A DNA stretch of 52,109 bases from CANNDT01 sp945876205. GTDB taxonomy: Bacteria; Acidobacteriota; Vicinamibacteria; Vicinamibacterales; UBA2999. Shown here piece after piece: positions 32,227 to 39,863 of this stretch (positions are counted from its first letter, which is position 1; every line of letters begins with the position of its first letter). Under the pieces are notes generated by a model. It saw only the letters and a list, made by a program, of their open reading frames with translations, was not told the DNA's origin and searched no databases. The DNA lies in contig CANNDT010000023.1 in the NCBI GenBank assembly GCA_947503365.1, positions 1-52,109 of the forward strand. Reading direction: 5' to 3'. The translations under genes and the position numbers were made by a program.

Positions 32227-33507
32227 ATGGCCTACCGTTGGGTGATCCTCGCGTTCGGCATCCTGGCGTACGCCACGAGCCAGTTCGCACGGCAGAACTA
32301 CACCGGCGTCCAGAAGTTCATCGCCGCCGACTTCCACCTCGATAAGGGCGCGCTCGGCCTGCTCGGCTCCGCGTTCTTCTATTCCTATGCGTTGTTCCAG
32401 ATGCCGTGGGGCATCGCCTCCGATCGCTTCGGCAGCCGCGGCGTCACGGCACTCGGCATCCTGCTCTCGGCCGGCGCGATGGCGGGATTCGCCACCAGCC
32501 AGAGTGAAGCCGGCTTGCTCTTCTGGCGGGCGATGGCGGGGATCGCCGGTGCCGCGGTCTACGTGGCACTGACCGGCGGCATGGCTCGATGGTTTCCTCC
32601 CGGGGAGCGCGGCTTCAGCCAGTCGACGTTTGGCGGCATGGGCGGCGCGCTCGGTGAAGGCGCGGCGTTCTTCCTGCTGCCGGTGCTGTCGATCTATTTC
32701 GCATCGGGATGGCGGCGGGGCACGAACATCCTCGCGGCCGGGCTCGCGGTGATGGCGGTGATGTGCTGGACGTTCCTGCGATCGGATCCCGACCCCAGGC
32801 ACGTCGAAGTGAAGACGCCGTTCCAGTGGCGCCTGCTGGCCGATCCGCAGCTCTGGTGCTACGCCTTGCTCTTTTCCGCATTCATCGTCGCCGTCCGCAA
32901 CGCGCAGGCATGGACGGCGGTCTACGTCACCGACGTCTACATCGCGACGCGCGGGCTCGACGTCAACACGGCGGTGGTGACGGGCGGTGTGCTCGTGACG
33001 ATCGCCTACTCGCTGTTCGGGCGCGGACTCGGCGTGCCTCTCGCCGGACGAGTCTCGGACGCGCTCTTCACGCGCGGGTGGCCGCGCATGGTGCCGGTGA
33101 TCGCGTGGCTGGTGCTGACGATCGTGCTCTTTCAGTTGTTGTCGATGCGCGTGACGACGCTCTGGATGCTCGTCATGATCGCGGTGCTGCTTGGCACGTC
33201 GGTCAACTGCTTCCCGCTGATTGCGGCGTCCGTGTCCGATACCTACGGGCCGCTGAAGACCGCATCGGTCATGGGCTTCGTCAACATGGTCGCGCAGTTC
33301 GCTGGTGCGACATCGCTCGCCGCGAGCGGCTATCTCGGGATTGCCTTGAGCGGTCCCGGCGGGAATTCGCTGGCTGAGTATCACGGTATCTGGCTGTCGG
33401 GCATGGGCGCGATCGCATTACTGACCGTCATGGGCACAGGTCTGCACATCGCGCTGAGATACCGGGGCGTGAGCCGCATGGCGGTCACGGTCGAAGTGAT
33501 CGATTGA
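32227..33507 (+). CDS. MFS transporter
   Basis: A 426-residue integral membrane transporter of the major facilitator superfamily with twelve likely helices. The loop between helices 2 and 3 carries the MFS motif as GIASDRFGSRGVTALG, and the N-terminal NYTGVQKFIAADFHLDKGALGLLGSAFF resembles organic-acid/sugar-phosphate antiporters of the ACS or NNP type. The second half contains GRGLGVPLAGRVSDALFTRG, a partial repeat of the motif. It sits between two DUF6152-like genes, apparently co-transcribed. The substrate cannot be read from sequence. Confidence 0.9.
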   Translation: MAYRWVILAFGILAYATSQFARQNYTGVQKFIAADFHLDKGALGLLGSAFFYSYALFQMPWGIASDRFGSRGVTALGILLSAGAMAGFATSQSEAGLLFWRAMAGIAGAAVYVALTGGMARWFPPGERGFSQSTFGGMGGALGEGAAFFLLPVLSIYFASGWRRGTNILAAGLAVMAVMCWTFLRSDPDPRHVEVKTPFQWRLLADPQLWCYALLFSAFIVAVRNAQAWTAVYVTDVYIATRGLDVNTAVVTGGVLVTIAYSLFGRGLGVPLAGRVSDALFTRGWPRMVPVIAWLVLTIVLFQLLSMRVTTLWMLVMIAVLLGTSVNCFPLIAASVSDTYGPLKTASVMGFVNMVAQFAGATSLAASGYLGIALSGPGGNSLAEYHGIWLSGMGAIALLTVMGTGLHIALRYRGVSRMAVTVEVID

Positions 33508-33551
33508 CACCCCTCGCTGGCCCACTTAGGCTAGGCCGTCTGGAGGTGGGT

Positions 33552-33959
33552 ATGCGAGTTCAGGTGCGAGTGACGGTGTGTTTAGCGGCCGCGTGCGCCG
33601 TCTGCTTCGCGGTGTCAGCGTCGGCGCATCATTCCCACGGCCAGTATGAGGAGGCGTTCAGCGACATCTCGGGTGTGGTGAAGGAAGTGCACCTGCTCAC
33701 GCCGCATTCCTGGGTCTACATCGAGGTCAAGGATGCGAGCGGCACGCCGCGGTTGTGGGCGCTCGAGGGCACCAATCGTGCCCAGCTCGAGAAGATCGGC
33801 ATCACGCGCAACTACCTCAAGGTCGGCGACACCATCAAGGCACGGTGCCATCCGCTGAGAGACAAGAACAGCGGCTGCCTGCTCGGGTTTCTCAAGGCCA
33901 ACGACGGATCGGTCAAGGACTGGGACGGCGGCAACGTTCCGGCCCCCAGCGATTTCTAG
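33552..33959 (+). CDS. DUF6152-like secreted protein, copy 4
   Basis: A 135-residue exported protein. The ATG at 33552 lies after GGAGG and starts a signal peptide ending AVSASA, directly followed by HHSHGQYEEAF (His26, His27, His29). The Pro-His pair in LLTPHSWVYIEV (His52) is 26 residues after the first His. Later segments are WALEGTNRAQLEKIG and LKVGDTIKARCHPLRD, with two Cys in the C-terminal part (RCHPL and SGCLLG) absent from the other copies and possibly disulphide-bonded. It begins 44 bp after the MFS gene and is followed by another exported protein after 8 bp. Confidence 0.8.
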   Translation: MRVQVRVTVCLAAACAVCFAVSASAHHSHGQYEEAFSDISGVVKEVHLLTPHSWVYIEVKDASGTPRLWALEGTNRAQLEKIGITRNYLKVGDTIKARCHPLRDKNSGCLLGFLKANDGSVKDWDGGNVPAPSDF

Positions 33960-33967
33960 GAGCCCTC

Positions 33968-34693
33968 ATGACCTTCGACTTACGCTCAGGTCACCCCGAG
34001 CTTTGCCGAGGGGTGCGCATCACCGCACTCGCGCTCGCGCTGGCCGTGCTCGTGTCGGGTACCGCCGCGGCTCAGGAATGGGACGAATACAAGAGTCTCC
34101 GCGACGGCTTCGGGATCAACTTCCCGGGCCAGCCGAAGATCGCCGACACCACCTGGACGTCGCAGATGAACTACACCCTTCCGATGCGTGTCTACAGCGC
34201 GGAGAAGGGCGCCGAGCGCTACTCGATCACCGTCGTCGACTACACCGGCATCGAGCAGCAGGGCCTCGAACGCGCGAAGAACTGCCCGCCCGGGAATGCG
34301 AACTGCCGTGCGAATGCGCCCGCCGCGATTGGTCCCGGGTACTCGCATCATGACGAGCGCGGGGCGATTGTCTACGCGACGTTCAAGCTGCTTCAGCGTG
34401 ACGCCAAGCTCGACGCCATGACCTGGGAGTGGCAGGACATGGTCGAAGGCCACCTCCTCCAGTTGGTCAACACGGCGGACCAGTCACGCACGTATGCCTG
34501 GATCGGCATGCACGCGCACAAGCTGTACATCGTCGAAGGCACGGTGCCTGCCGGCTATCCCGAACCGGGGCTGTTCCAGCAGTCGCTGGTGTGGATCGAC
34601 AAGGACGGGAAGGGCATTCGCTACCAGCAGATCTATTCGAACTCGTACCACGGCATGGGCGTCTACCCCGTGCCGGCGTCGACCACGCCGTAG
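33968..34693 (+). CDS. Exported protein of unknown function
   Basis: A 241-residue exported protein. The ATG at 33968 is preceded by AGGAG; the signal region (about residues 17-36) follows a somewhat long polar start and ends GTAAAQ. The mature part begins EWDEYKSLRDGFGINFPGQP, a pattern I recall from hypothetical exported proteins in which a phrase like F-V-FPG-P precedes a beta-rich body, and continues with EKGAERYSITVVDYTGIEQQ and YAWIGMHAHKLYIVEGTV. Two Cys (NCPPGNANC) are close together. It lies 8 bp after the fourth DUF6152-like gene and converges on the cytochrome gene at 34703. Confidence 0.65.
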   Translation: MTFDLRSGHPELCRGVRITALALALAVLVSGTAAAQEWDEYKSLRDGFGINFPGQPKIADTTWTSQMNYTLPMRVYSAEKGAERYSITVVDYTGIEQQGLERAKNCPPGNANCRANAPAAIGPGYSHHDERGAIVYATFKLLQRDAKLDAMTWEWQDMVEGHLLQLVNTADQSRTYAWIGMHAHKLYIVEGTVPAGYPEPGLFQQSLVWIDKDGKGIRYQQIYSNSYHGMGVYPVPASTTP

Positions 34694-34702
34694 GAGGCGC
34701 GA

Positions 34703-35713
34703 TTATGGCTGTTGCGACGCGACGTAGGCAGCGATCGCGATCAGGTCATCGTCGCTGAGTGTGTCGACCGCCGGCTTCATCAGCCTGGCCATGTCGCCGT
34801 TGCGTGCGCCCTGCTGAAAGTCATACAACTGCCGGCCGATGTAGCTCGACGAGCGTCCCGCGATCGGCGGGACGTTACCCACGCCTTTCAGATCCGCGCC
34901 ATGGCACGCGCGACACCCCTGCGAGAGCGCCTCACCTCGCGCCAGGCTGCCGGGCGGCGCGTAGGCGACGAACCCCGATCGCGGGTTCCGCAGCATGTTT
35001 GTCTGGTAGGTATCTTCCGGCAGCTCGATGAGGCGCTGCCCGAGCGGTTCCGTGGCGTCGCCGTCCGCCTTCAGCAACAGTCCGTTCACCGTGGCGGTGA
35101 ACACCGGAATCCGCTCCGTTTCAACCACCCTGATCCATGGCGTAAACGGGATCGATGAGAAGTAGGCGGCGGCCGCCTTCGTTTCATCCGCGGTGAGGTT
35201 GCGCGCGATCGCGGCCATCTCGAATGCGTTCGCCTTGTTGAGATCCGCGCTGCGTCGTCGTCCGCTCGAGAAGTCGGCGAGCTGCTGCAGGATGTACTGC
35301 GCCGGCAATCCGGCCACGCCGCCGTTCTGCATCAGCCCTTTGCCGTTTGGCAGGTGGCACAGCGCACAGGCGCGCAGCCCGAGGGCTTCCTTGCCGTTGG
35401 CGACGATGCCAGGCATTGCGGGATGATCGCCGGGGAACCAGTCGGCGGGACCGTATCGATAGTTGATCTGGGCGATCGTGAAGGCCGCATCGCTTCCGGG
35501 CAGGCGCCGGATGATGTTCTGCGGATCGCTCGGCAGGCCACCCGCCCGGTCGCAGTCGAGCGGCCGTTCGCCCAGGCACCGTGCCGAGTAGTCACCCGGC
35601 GTGGCAGGGAGTGCGATGTAGCCGTAGGCCCAGAGCGGAAGGCCCGCGGTCTGGAGACGCGCGGTCGCGACGCCGAGAAACACCAGTAGCCAGATCCGCG
35701 CGCCCCTGCTCAT
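34703..35713 (-). CDS. Diheme cytochrome c
   Basis: A 336-residue exported cytochrome with two covalent heme sites, CALCH (in RACALCHLPNGKG) and CRACH (in QGCRACHGADLKG), each in its own cytochrome c domain. The spacing of about 160 residues and the C-terminal DTLSDDDLIAIAAYVASQQP fit a class I fold with distal Met ligands. The N-terminus MSRGARIWLLVFLGVATARL is a signal or anchor. It is 55 bp downstream of the second cytochrome gene of the sulfite-dehydrogenase-like pair, so it probably carries electrons onward from that enzyme. Confidence 0.88.
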   Translation of the reverse strand: MSRGARIWLLVFLGVATARLQTAGLPLWAYGYIALPATPGDYSARCLGERPLDCDRAGGLPSDPQNIIRRLPGSDAAFTIAQINYRYGPADWFPGDHPAMPGIVANGKEALGLRACALCHLPNGKGLMQNGGVAGLPAQYILQQLADFSSGRRRSADLNKANAFEMAAIARNLTADETKAAAAYFSSIPFTPWIRVVETERIPVFTATVNGLLLKADGDATEPLGQRLIELPEDTYQTNMLRNPRSGFVAYAPPGSLARGEALSQGCRACHGADLKGVGNVPPIAGRSSSYIGRQLYDFQQGARNGDMARLMKPAVDTLSDDDLIAIAAYVASQQP

Positions 35714-35768
35714 CGTCGGGAGTGTACATCTGTATGGCGGCTGAAAAGCTCTGGCTCGCGAACCGTCA

Positions 35769-36353
35769 TCACCTGACCACGGCTCCCCCGGCGCGATTGT
35801 CTGGCGCGAACCGCGCGCGGGCAGGCATCACGACCTTCGGCAGCGTGTCGGCATCCATGACCGCCGACTCCGGCACAATCCCGTTCTTCATCAAGAGCCA
35901 GGCGACGAGGCCGTAGGTCTCGTTCGCCGTGAGGGTGCCCGGTGCGGTGGCCGGCATCGCGCGGCGTACGTAATCGAAGATTGTCGTCGCGTAGGGCCAG
36001 TAGTTGCCGATCGTGAACGGCACGTCCGCGCGTCCGCTGCGCCACCGTTCGTACTCGGGTCCAAACGGTGCACTCGCCATCGGTTCGGCGCCGACCAGTG
36101 CCTCGGCCGATCCGCCCTGGCCGTTTGCGCCATGGCAGGCGGCGCACGTGCGCCCGTAGACCTCACCGCCTTCTCGCGACGTCCCGCTTCCGGGCGGGAG
36201 GCCGGTGCCATCGGGGCGCACGTCGATGTCGAGCGCCGCCACGAGCTCGCGCGGCGCCGGCGTGCCGATGCCGTAGCGCGGCGGAGGCGATTGCGCGGCC
36301 GCGAGTGCGGTCAGCGCGAACGTCAGGCACGCCGCCGACAGCAGGCGTGTCAT
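35769..36353 (-). CDS. SorB/SoxD-like monoheme cytochrome c
   Basis: A 194-residue exported cytochrome c. The ATG at 36353 overlaps the stop of the molybdoenzyme gene as ATGA and starts a signal peptide ending TALAAAQ. The heme site CAACH lies in YGRTCAACHGANGQGG, and a Met in RRAMPATAPGTLTANETYGLVAWLL is the likely distal ligand; this C-terminal pattern is typical of the cytochrome partner of sulfite dehydrogenases. The N-terminal PPRYGIGTPAPRELVAALDI is also known from SoxD/SorB-type proteins. Its role would be to accept electrons from the adjacent molybdenum subunit. Confidence 0.88.
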   Translation of the reverse strand: MTRLLSAACLTFALTALAAAQSPPPRYGIGTPAPRELVAALDIDVRPDGTGLPPGSGTSREGGEVYGRTCAACHGANGQGGSAEALVGAEPMASAPFGPEYERWRSGRADVPFTIGNYWPYATTIFDYVRRAMPATAPGTLTANETYGLVAWLLMKNGIVPESAVMDADTLPKVVMPARARFAPDNRAGGAVVR

Positions 36354-37558
36354 GCCGTCACCCGCGCGATGCCGAAGCGGACGCGTCCGTCTGCGGCGAT
36401 CGTCCAGCCGGTGACCGGATTCAGATGATAGCGGGTGCGGCGGCCCCGTACCGCCCGCAGCGCGCTCCACTCGGGCTGCGTGTACCCGGTGTCATCGATC
36501 GCACGGCTGAGGATCTCGGTCGGTCGTCCATCCCACTGCCAGAGAAAGCGGAAGCGTGTGTGCGCCTTCGGCAAGACCGGTTGCTGGAGGACCGCCGGCT
36601 TCCAGGTGCGGCCTGCGTCGGTGCTGACCTCGACGCGGCGAACCAGCCCGCGACCGCTCCAGGCGATGCCGCGGATCTCGGTCCATCCGGCTGCGACGTG
36701 CTGTGGATAGGACGGCGCCGTGATGATCGAGCGCGCGTCCATGACGAAGCTGAATTGGCGCGCGGTGCCGTCGGCGAGCGGGTCGGTGTACTTCGACGTC
36801 TCCTCGCGCGTCATGAACGGCTGGTCGGCGAGCTCGAGCCGCCGCAGCCACTTGACGCTGGCGTTGCCTTCCCAGCCGGGGAGCAGCAGCCGCACCGGGT
36901 ATCCCTGTTCGGGACGCAGCGCTTCGCCGTTCTGCGCATAGACGAGCATCGCTTCGCCGATCGAGTCGCGGATCGGAATGCTGCGCGAGAGCACGGCGGC
37001 ATCCTGGCCTTCGGCCAGGAACCAGCTCGCCTGCGGCCGCGCGCCGGCCTCGCGGAAGAGCGTCGACAGCATCACGCCGGTCCATTCGCTCTGGCTCGTG
37101 AGGCCGCATAGCTGCTGCGGCGTCGTCTCGGCGCCTCCGGCCGCGAAGTTGCCCGAGCACTCGAGAAAGCAGGTGCGGGTCGCGGCGGGGAAGCGCTTGA
37201 GATCGTCGAGGCTGAACGTCAGCTCGCGCTCGACCATCCCGTGCACGAGCAGCGTGTATGTGCGCGGATCGACGACCGGCACGCCGGCATGATGACGCTC
37301 GTAGTGCAGGTCGGCCGGTGTGACCGTCCCGTGCAGGTCCTGGAGCGGCGTTCTCGAGCTGGTCGGCGACGGAATGCGCGTGGGTTGCTCGGCGGGCGAG
37401 CGGGCGCCGAGCTGATTGGGCCCCCGTCCCGGACGGCGTGTCGTGTCCGCGACCTGGGAATCCTGGGCAACGGCGCTCTTCGCCGTGAGGGTCAGCGCCG
37501 CGGCGCCAAGGGTACCGGTCAGAAGCGTGCGGCGTGAAACGATCTTCGGGTTGCGCAT
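36350..37558 (-). CDS. SoxC/SorA-type molybdopterin sulfite dehydrogenase
   Basis: A 402-residue Tat-exported enzyme of the sulfite oxidase family, which oxidises sulfite or a bound sulfur intermediate in the periplasm. The ATG at 37558 begins MRNPKIVSRRTLLTGTLGAA with the twin Arg. The Moco domain holds TYTLLVHGMVERELTFSLDD and the molybdenum-ligand region TCFLECSGN, with Cys134 as ligand, then LPGWEGNASVKWLRRLEL. The C-terminal dimerisation domain has EIRGIAWSGRGLVRRVEVSTDAGRTW. It is followed by a coupled cytochrome c and then a diheme cytochrome, making a complete electron route. Whether the substrate is free sulfite (SorAB) or Sox-bound sulfur (SoxCD) is open; no soxXYZAB is seen in the window. 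Confidence 0.9.
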   Translation of the reverse strand: MRNPKIVSRRTLLTGTLGAAALTLTAKSAVAQDSQVADTTRRPGRGPNQLGARSPAEQPTRIPSPTSSRTPLQDLHGTVTPADLHYERHHAGVPVVDPRTYTLLVHGMVERELTFSLDDLKRFPAATRTCFLECSGNFAAGGAETTPQQLCGLTSQSEWTGVMLSTLFREAGARPQASWFLAEGQDAAVLSRSIPIRDSIGEAMLVYAQNGEALRPEQGYPVRLLLPGWEGNASVKWLRRLELADQPFMTREETSKYTDPLADGTARQFSFVMDARSIITAPSYPQHVAAGWTEIRGIAWSGRGLVRRVEVSTDAGRTWKPAVLQQPVLPKAHTRFRFLWQWDGRPTEILSRAIDDTGYTQPEWSALRAVRGRRTRYHLNPVTGWTIAADGRVRFGIARVTA

Positions 37559-37631
37559 GTGAACTCCGATCTTATACACGCCCCCTCTTCCACCCCGTCA
37601 CATTCGTTCTCTTCACGTGCGCGAGGTTCGC

Positions 37632-37800
37632 ATGAACAGTCGCCGGGATTTTGTCAGACGTGTCGCGGGGGCCACGGCGGGCGTGGCGATCGGCGGAGGC
37701 GCGCGCGAGTACTTCAAGAGCGAGCTGTATATCGACAGCATGATCTTTCACGAAGAAGGCCTGCGCCTTCTACGGCACCGACTACCCCTTCGACTGGCCG
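37632..37800 (+). pseudogene. Internally deleted amidohydrolase remnant
   Basis: A Tat-type start (MNSRRDFVRRVAGATAGVAI) runs directly into REYFKSELYIDSMIFHEEGL, a segment that belongs near the C-terminus of COG2159-type amidohydrolases. After a frame slip near 37757-37767 it continues in another frame as FYGTDYPFDWPVGI, the usual metal-site motif of that family. The roughly 250 central residues are missing. This is a decayed gene with a large deletion and a small one. Confidence 0.55.
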
Positions 37801-37801
37801 G

Positions 37802-37963
37802 TCGGCATTCCTGCAGGGCGGACAGCTGGCCGGTGGGATGAGCATCGGCCGGACGACGACCGAGAACTGCGGCGTGATCGACACGCCGTCGACGCGCAAC
37901 TGCAAGGTGACGCCGCCATGGGCATGGCGCATGATCGAGTTCAGCACGCAGATCGATTTCTGA
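37802..37963 (+). pseudogene. Fragment resembling a TonB-dependent receptor barrel
   Basis: In the third reading frame, directly after the amidohydrolase remnant, SAFLQGGQLAGGMSIGRTTT, then ENCGVIDTPSTRNCKVTPPW and RMIEFSTQIDF end at a TGA. The phrase GG-SIGRT-T-NC-V-D-PSTR-C-V-PPW is typical of late barrel strands in large acidobacterial TonB receptors. The fragment has no start of its own. Confidence 0.45.
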
Positions 37964-37964
37964 A

Positions 37965-38027
37965 CAGTTGTCAGTTGTCGGTTGTCAGACTGATAACTGC
38001 CTCTGGCAACTGACAACTGACAACCGA
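37965..38027. repeat. Inverted repeat of the CAACTGACAAC family
   Basis: CAGTTGTCAGTTGTCGGTTGTC and GGCAACTGACAACTGACAACCG form an imperfect stem (about 19 of 22) just after the receptor fragment. A single related arm (CAGTCGGTTGTCGGTTGTCAG) lies at 38965-38985 near the SDR stop. Confidence 0.6.
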
Positions 38028-38058
38028 TTGGGAACGATCCTTGCTCGGTAGAGATGCT

Positions 38059-38319
38059 ATGCGTGTTACCAAACAGGTGGTCAAATTCGCCGGACACAAG
38101 CTCACGGGTCGGCTGGCAAGGTCAATTCCGTGGATTGGCGCAGTGATCGCGCTGGCGGCGCTCGGCAGCGCGGTGCGGCGGAAGGGCCTGGTCCGCGGGG
38201 CCCTGCATAGCGGCCTGGACGCCGTGCCCTATGTGGGTGGCTCGAAGAACCTCGTCGAGACCATCAGGGGCCGCGACTTTTTTCCGGATAAGGCTCAGCT
38301 CGCCAACGCGCCGCGCTAA
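38059..38319 (+). CDS. Small basic membrane-associated protein, unknown
   Basis: An 86-residue protein, basic overall. One hydrophobic segment (about residues 22-39, SIPWIGAVIALAALGSAVRR) is followed by a region GLVRGALHSGLDAVPYVGGS that could be a second, re-entrant helix. The ATG at 38059 is preferred over a TTG at 38041. The pattern R-GLVRGA-D--PYVG-KN--E resembles short conserved proteins of unknown role I have seen in Acidobacteria. It converges on the CMD gene with overlapping stops (38316-38319). Confidence 0.6.
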   Translation: MRVTKQVVKFAGHKLTGRLARSIPWIGAVIALAALGSAVRRKGLVRGALHSGLDAVPYVGGSKNLVETIRGRDFFPDKAQLANAPR

Positions 38320-38948
38320 CGCGGCGCGAGCGGCGCGGCCCCGCCTGGCGCAGGCTCCTGGCCCGCCTCGAGCATCATCGCCACCGTGACGTAGGTGCCG
38401 CTGACGGCGATGAGGTCGACGATCTGCTGTTCGCTCAGCAGAGCCTTGGCCCTCGCAAATGTCGCGTCGCTCACCCGGTGGGTGGTCGACAACTCCATGC
38501 AGAAGTCGTAGACCAGCGCCTCGTCCGGCTGCATCCCGGCCGGCCGCCGGCCCTCCTTCAAGTCATTCGCCACCGATTCGGAGAGTCCCGCCTTGAGCGC
38601 GAGCGGGTAGTGCGCGACCCATTCGACCTGCGACGTCCACAGCCGCGCCTGGATCAGGATCGCGAACTCGTTCAGTCGCCGCGGCACCGACGTGTTGAAG
38701 CGCAGGTAGTCGAGCAGCTTCACCATGCGGTCGGCCAGCAGGGGACTGCGCAGCAGCGGGTTGTAGGGGCCGCCGAGGCCGACGCTCGAGACCTTCAGGA
38801 TCTCCTCGGCGACCGGCCGCTGCTGCTCGGTCAGTTGCTCACGCGTCAGCTGCGGAAACCGTTTGGTCTCTGGGGCCTGCGCACCGGCAGCGCCCGCGAT
38901 GATCGTCATAGCCCCCAGGCATAGCACGAACGCCTTCGACATTCCCAT
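38316..38948 (-). CDS. Exported carboxymuconolactone decarboxylase (CMD) family protein
   Basis: A 210-residue CMD-like helical protein with a signal peptide (MGMSKAFVLCLGAMTII..., cleavage near AGAQ). The body has LLRSPLLADRMVKLLDYLRF, LNEFAILIQARLWTSQVEW and VYDFCMELSTTHRVSDATF, the standard CMD repeats. The CxxC pair of peroxidase-type (AhpD) members is absent, so a redox role is unlikely; the family includes decarboxylases and many proteins of unknown role. Export is less usual for the family. The next gene upstream on the same strand is an SDR. Confidence 0.85.
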   Translation of the reverse strand: MGMSKAFVLCLGAMTIIAGAAGAQAPETKRFPQLTREQLTEQQRPVAEEILKVSSVGLGGPYNPLLRSPLLADRMVKLLDYLRFNTSVPRRLNEFAILIQARLWTSQVEWVAHYPLALKAGLSESVANDLKEGRRPAGMQPDEALVYDFCMELSTTHRVSDATFARAKALLSEQQIVDLIAVSGTYVTVAMMLEAGQEPAPGGAAPLAPR

Positions 38949-38981
38949 ACATCCTCCGCAGTGTCAGTCGGTTGTCGGTTG

Positions 38982-39755
38982 TCAGGCGGCGGTTGCGCCG
39001 CCATCGACGGCGATGATCTGTCCCGTGATGTAGTCGGACGCGGCGGATGCGAGGAACACCGCCACTCCTTTTAACTCGCCCGGCTTGCCGACGCGGCCGA
39101 GTGGCGTGCTCGCCGCGATGTGATGTTCGGCGCGCTGCAGCACGCCCTCGGTCATACGCGTGGGGAAGAATCCGGGAGCAATCGCGTTGACGCAGATGCC
39201 GTGGCGCGCCCACTTGACGGCGAGATCGCGCGTGAAGGCGATCACCCCGCCTTTCGCCGCGCTGTATCCAATCGCGTCCAGCACTTCCGGCGGCTCGCCG
39301 ACGATGCCGGCGATCGATGCGGTGTTGATGATTTTTCCCGAGCCCCGCGCGATCATCGACCGGCCGACCACCTGGGTGACGACGAACGTGCCGGTGAGGT
39401 TGGTCTCGAGCACGTCGCGCCACTTGTCGAGCGGCATGTCCGCCGCCGGCGCACCCCAGCTCACGCCGGCGTTGTTGACCAGGATGTCGATTGCGCCGAA
39501 GCGGCTCTCGGTTGCCTGCCGGACCGCTTCGACCTGCGCCGGATCGGTGATGTCGCACACCAGCGCGAGCGCATCGATCCCCGCCGCCGACAGCGTCTTC
39601 TCGGCTTCGGTGAGCCACTGTTGCCGCCGCGCCGTGACGACCACCTTCGCGCCGGCCTCGCCGAGCGCTTCCGCCATTTCGAGGCCCAGGCCGCGCGACC
39701 CGCCGGTGACGAGCGCCACGCGTCCGGAGAGATCGAAGAGCTGTTGTACGCGCAT
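38982..39755 (-). CDS. Short-chain dehydrogenase/reductase
   Basis: A 257-residue classical SDR that would reduce or oxidise an alcohol/ketone with NAD(P). The cofactor motif is VTGGSRGLGLEMAEALG, followed by LVCDITDP, NNAGVSWG, the catalytic Ser region INTASIAGIVG and Tyr-Lys in GYSAAKGGV; PGFFPTRMT and YITGQIIAVDGG complete the fold. TARRQQ after strand 2 favours NADPH. The ATG at 39755 starts MRVQQLFDLSGRVALV; a frame open to 39848 runs through the inverted repeat and is not used. It may be transcribed with the CMD gene 33 bp downstream. The substrate is unknown. Confidence 0.92.
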   Translation of the reverse strand: MRVQQLFDLSGRVALVTGGSRGLGLEMAEALGEAGAKVVVTARRQQWLTEAEKTLSAAGIDALALVCDITDPAQVEAVRQATESRFGAIDILVNNAGVSWGAPAADMPLDKWRDVLETNLTGTFVVTQVVGRSMIARGSGKIINTASIAGIVGEPPEVLDAIGYSAAKGGVIAFTRDLAVKWARHGICVNAIAPGFFPTRMTEGVLQRAEHHIAASTPLGRVGKPGELKGVAVFLASAASDYITGQIIAVDGGATAA

Positions 39756-39780
39756 TAAAGCATTTTTCACTTCTACGTAG

Positions 39781-39844
39781 CCACGGAGGCACAGAGACAC
39801 GGAGCATTCTTTTGGGTTTTCTCCGTGACTCCGTGTCTCCGTGG
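39781..39844. repeat. Inverted repeat of the CCACGGAG family
   Basis: CCACGGAGGCACAGAGACACGGAG (39781-39804) and CTCCGTGACTCCGTGTCTCCGTGG (39821-39844) form a long imperfect stem around a 16-base loop containing TTCTTTTGGG. It is similar in style to the CACGAAG element at 31455. Confidence 0.65.
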
Positions 39845-39863
39845 CCACGTCATCGTGGAAAAT

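Noticed and set aside
32137..33384. 415-codon minus-strand frame opposite the MFS gene
   Set aside because: Composition is Arg/His/Glu-rich with no hydrophobic pattern; the plus strand is a clear twelve-helix transporter.
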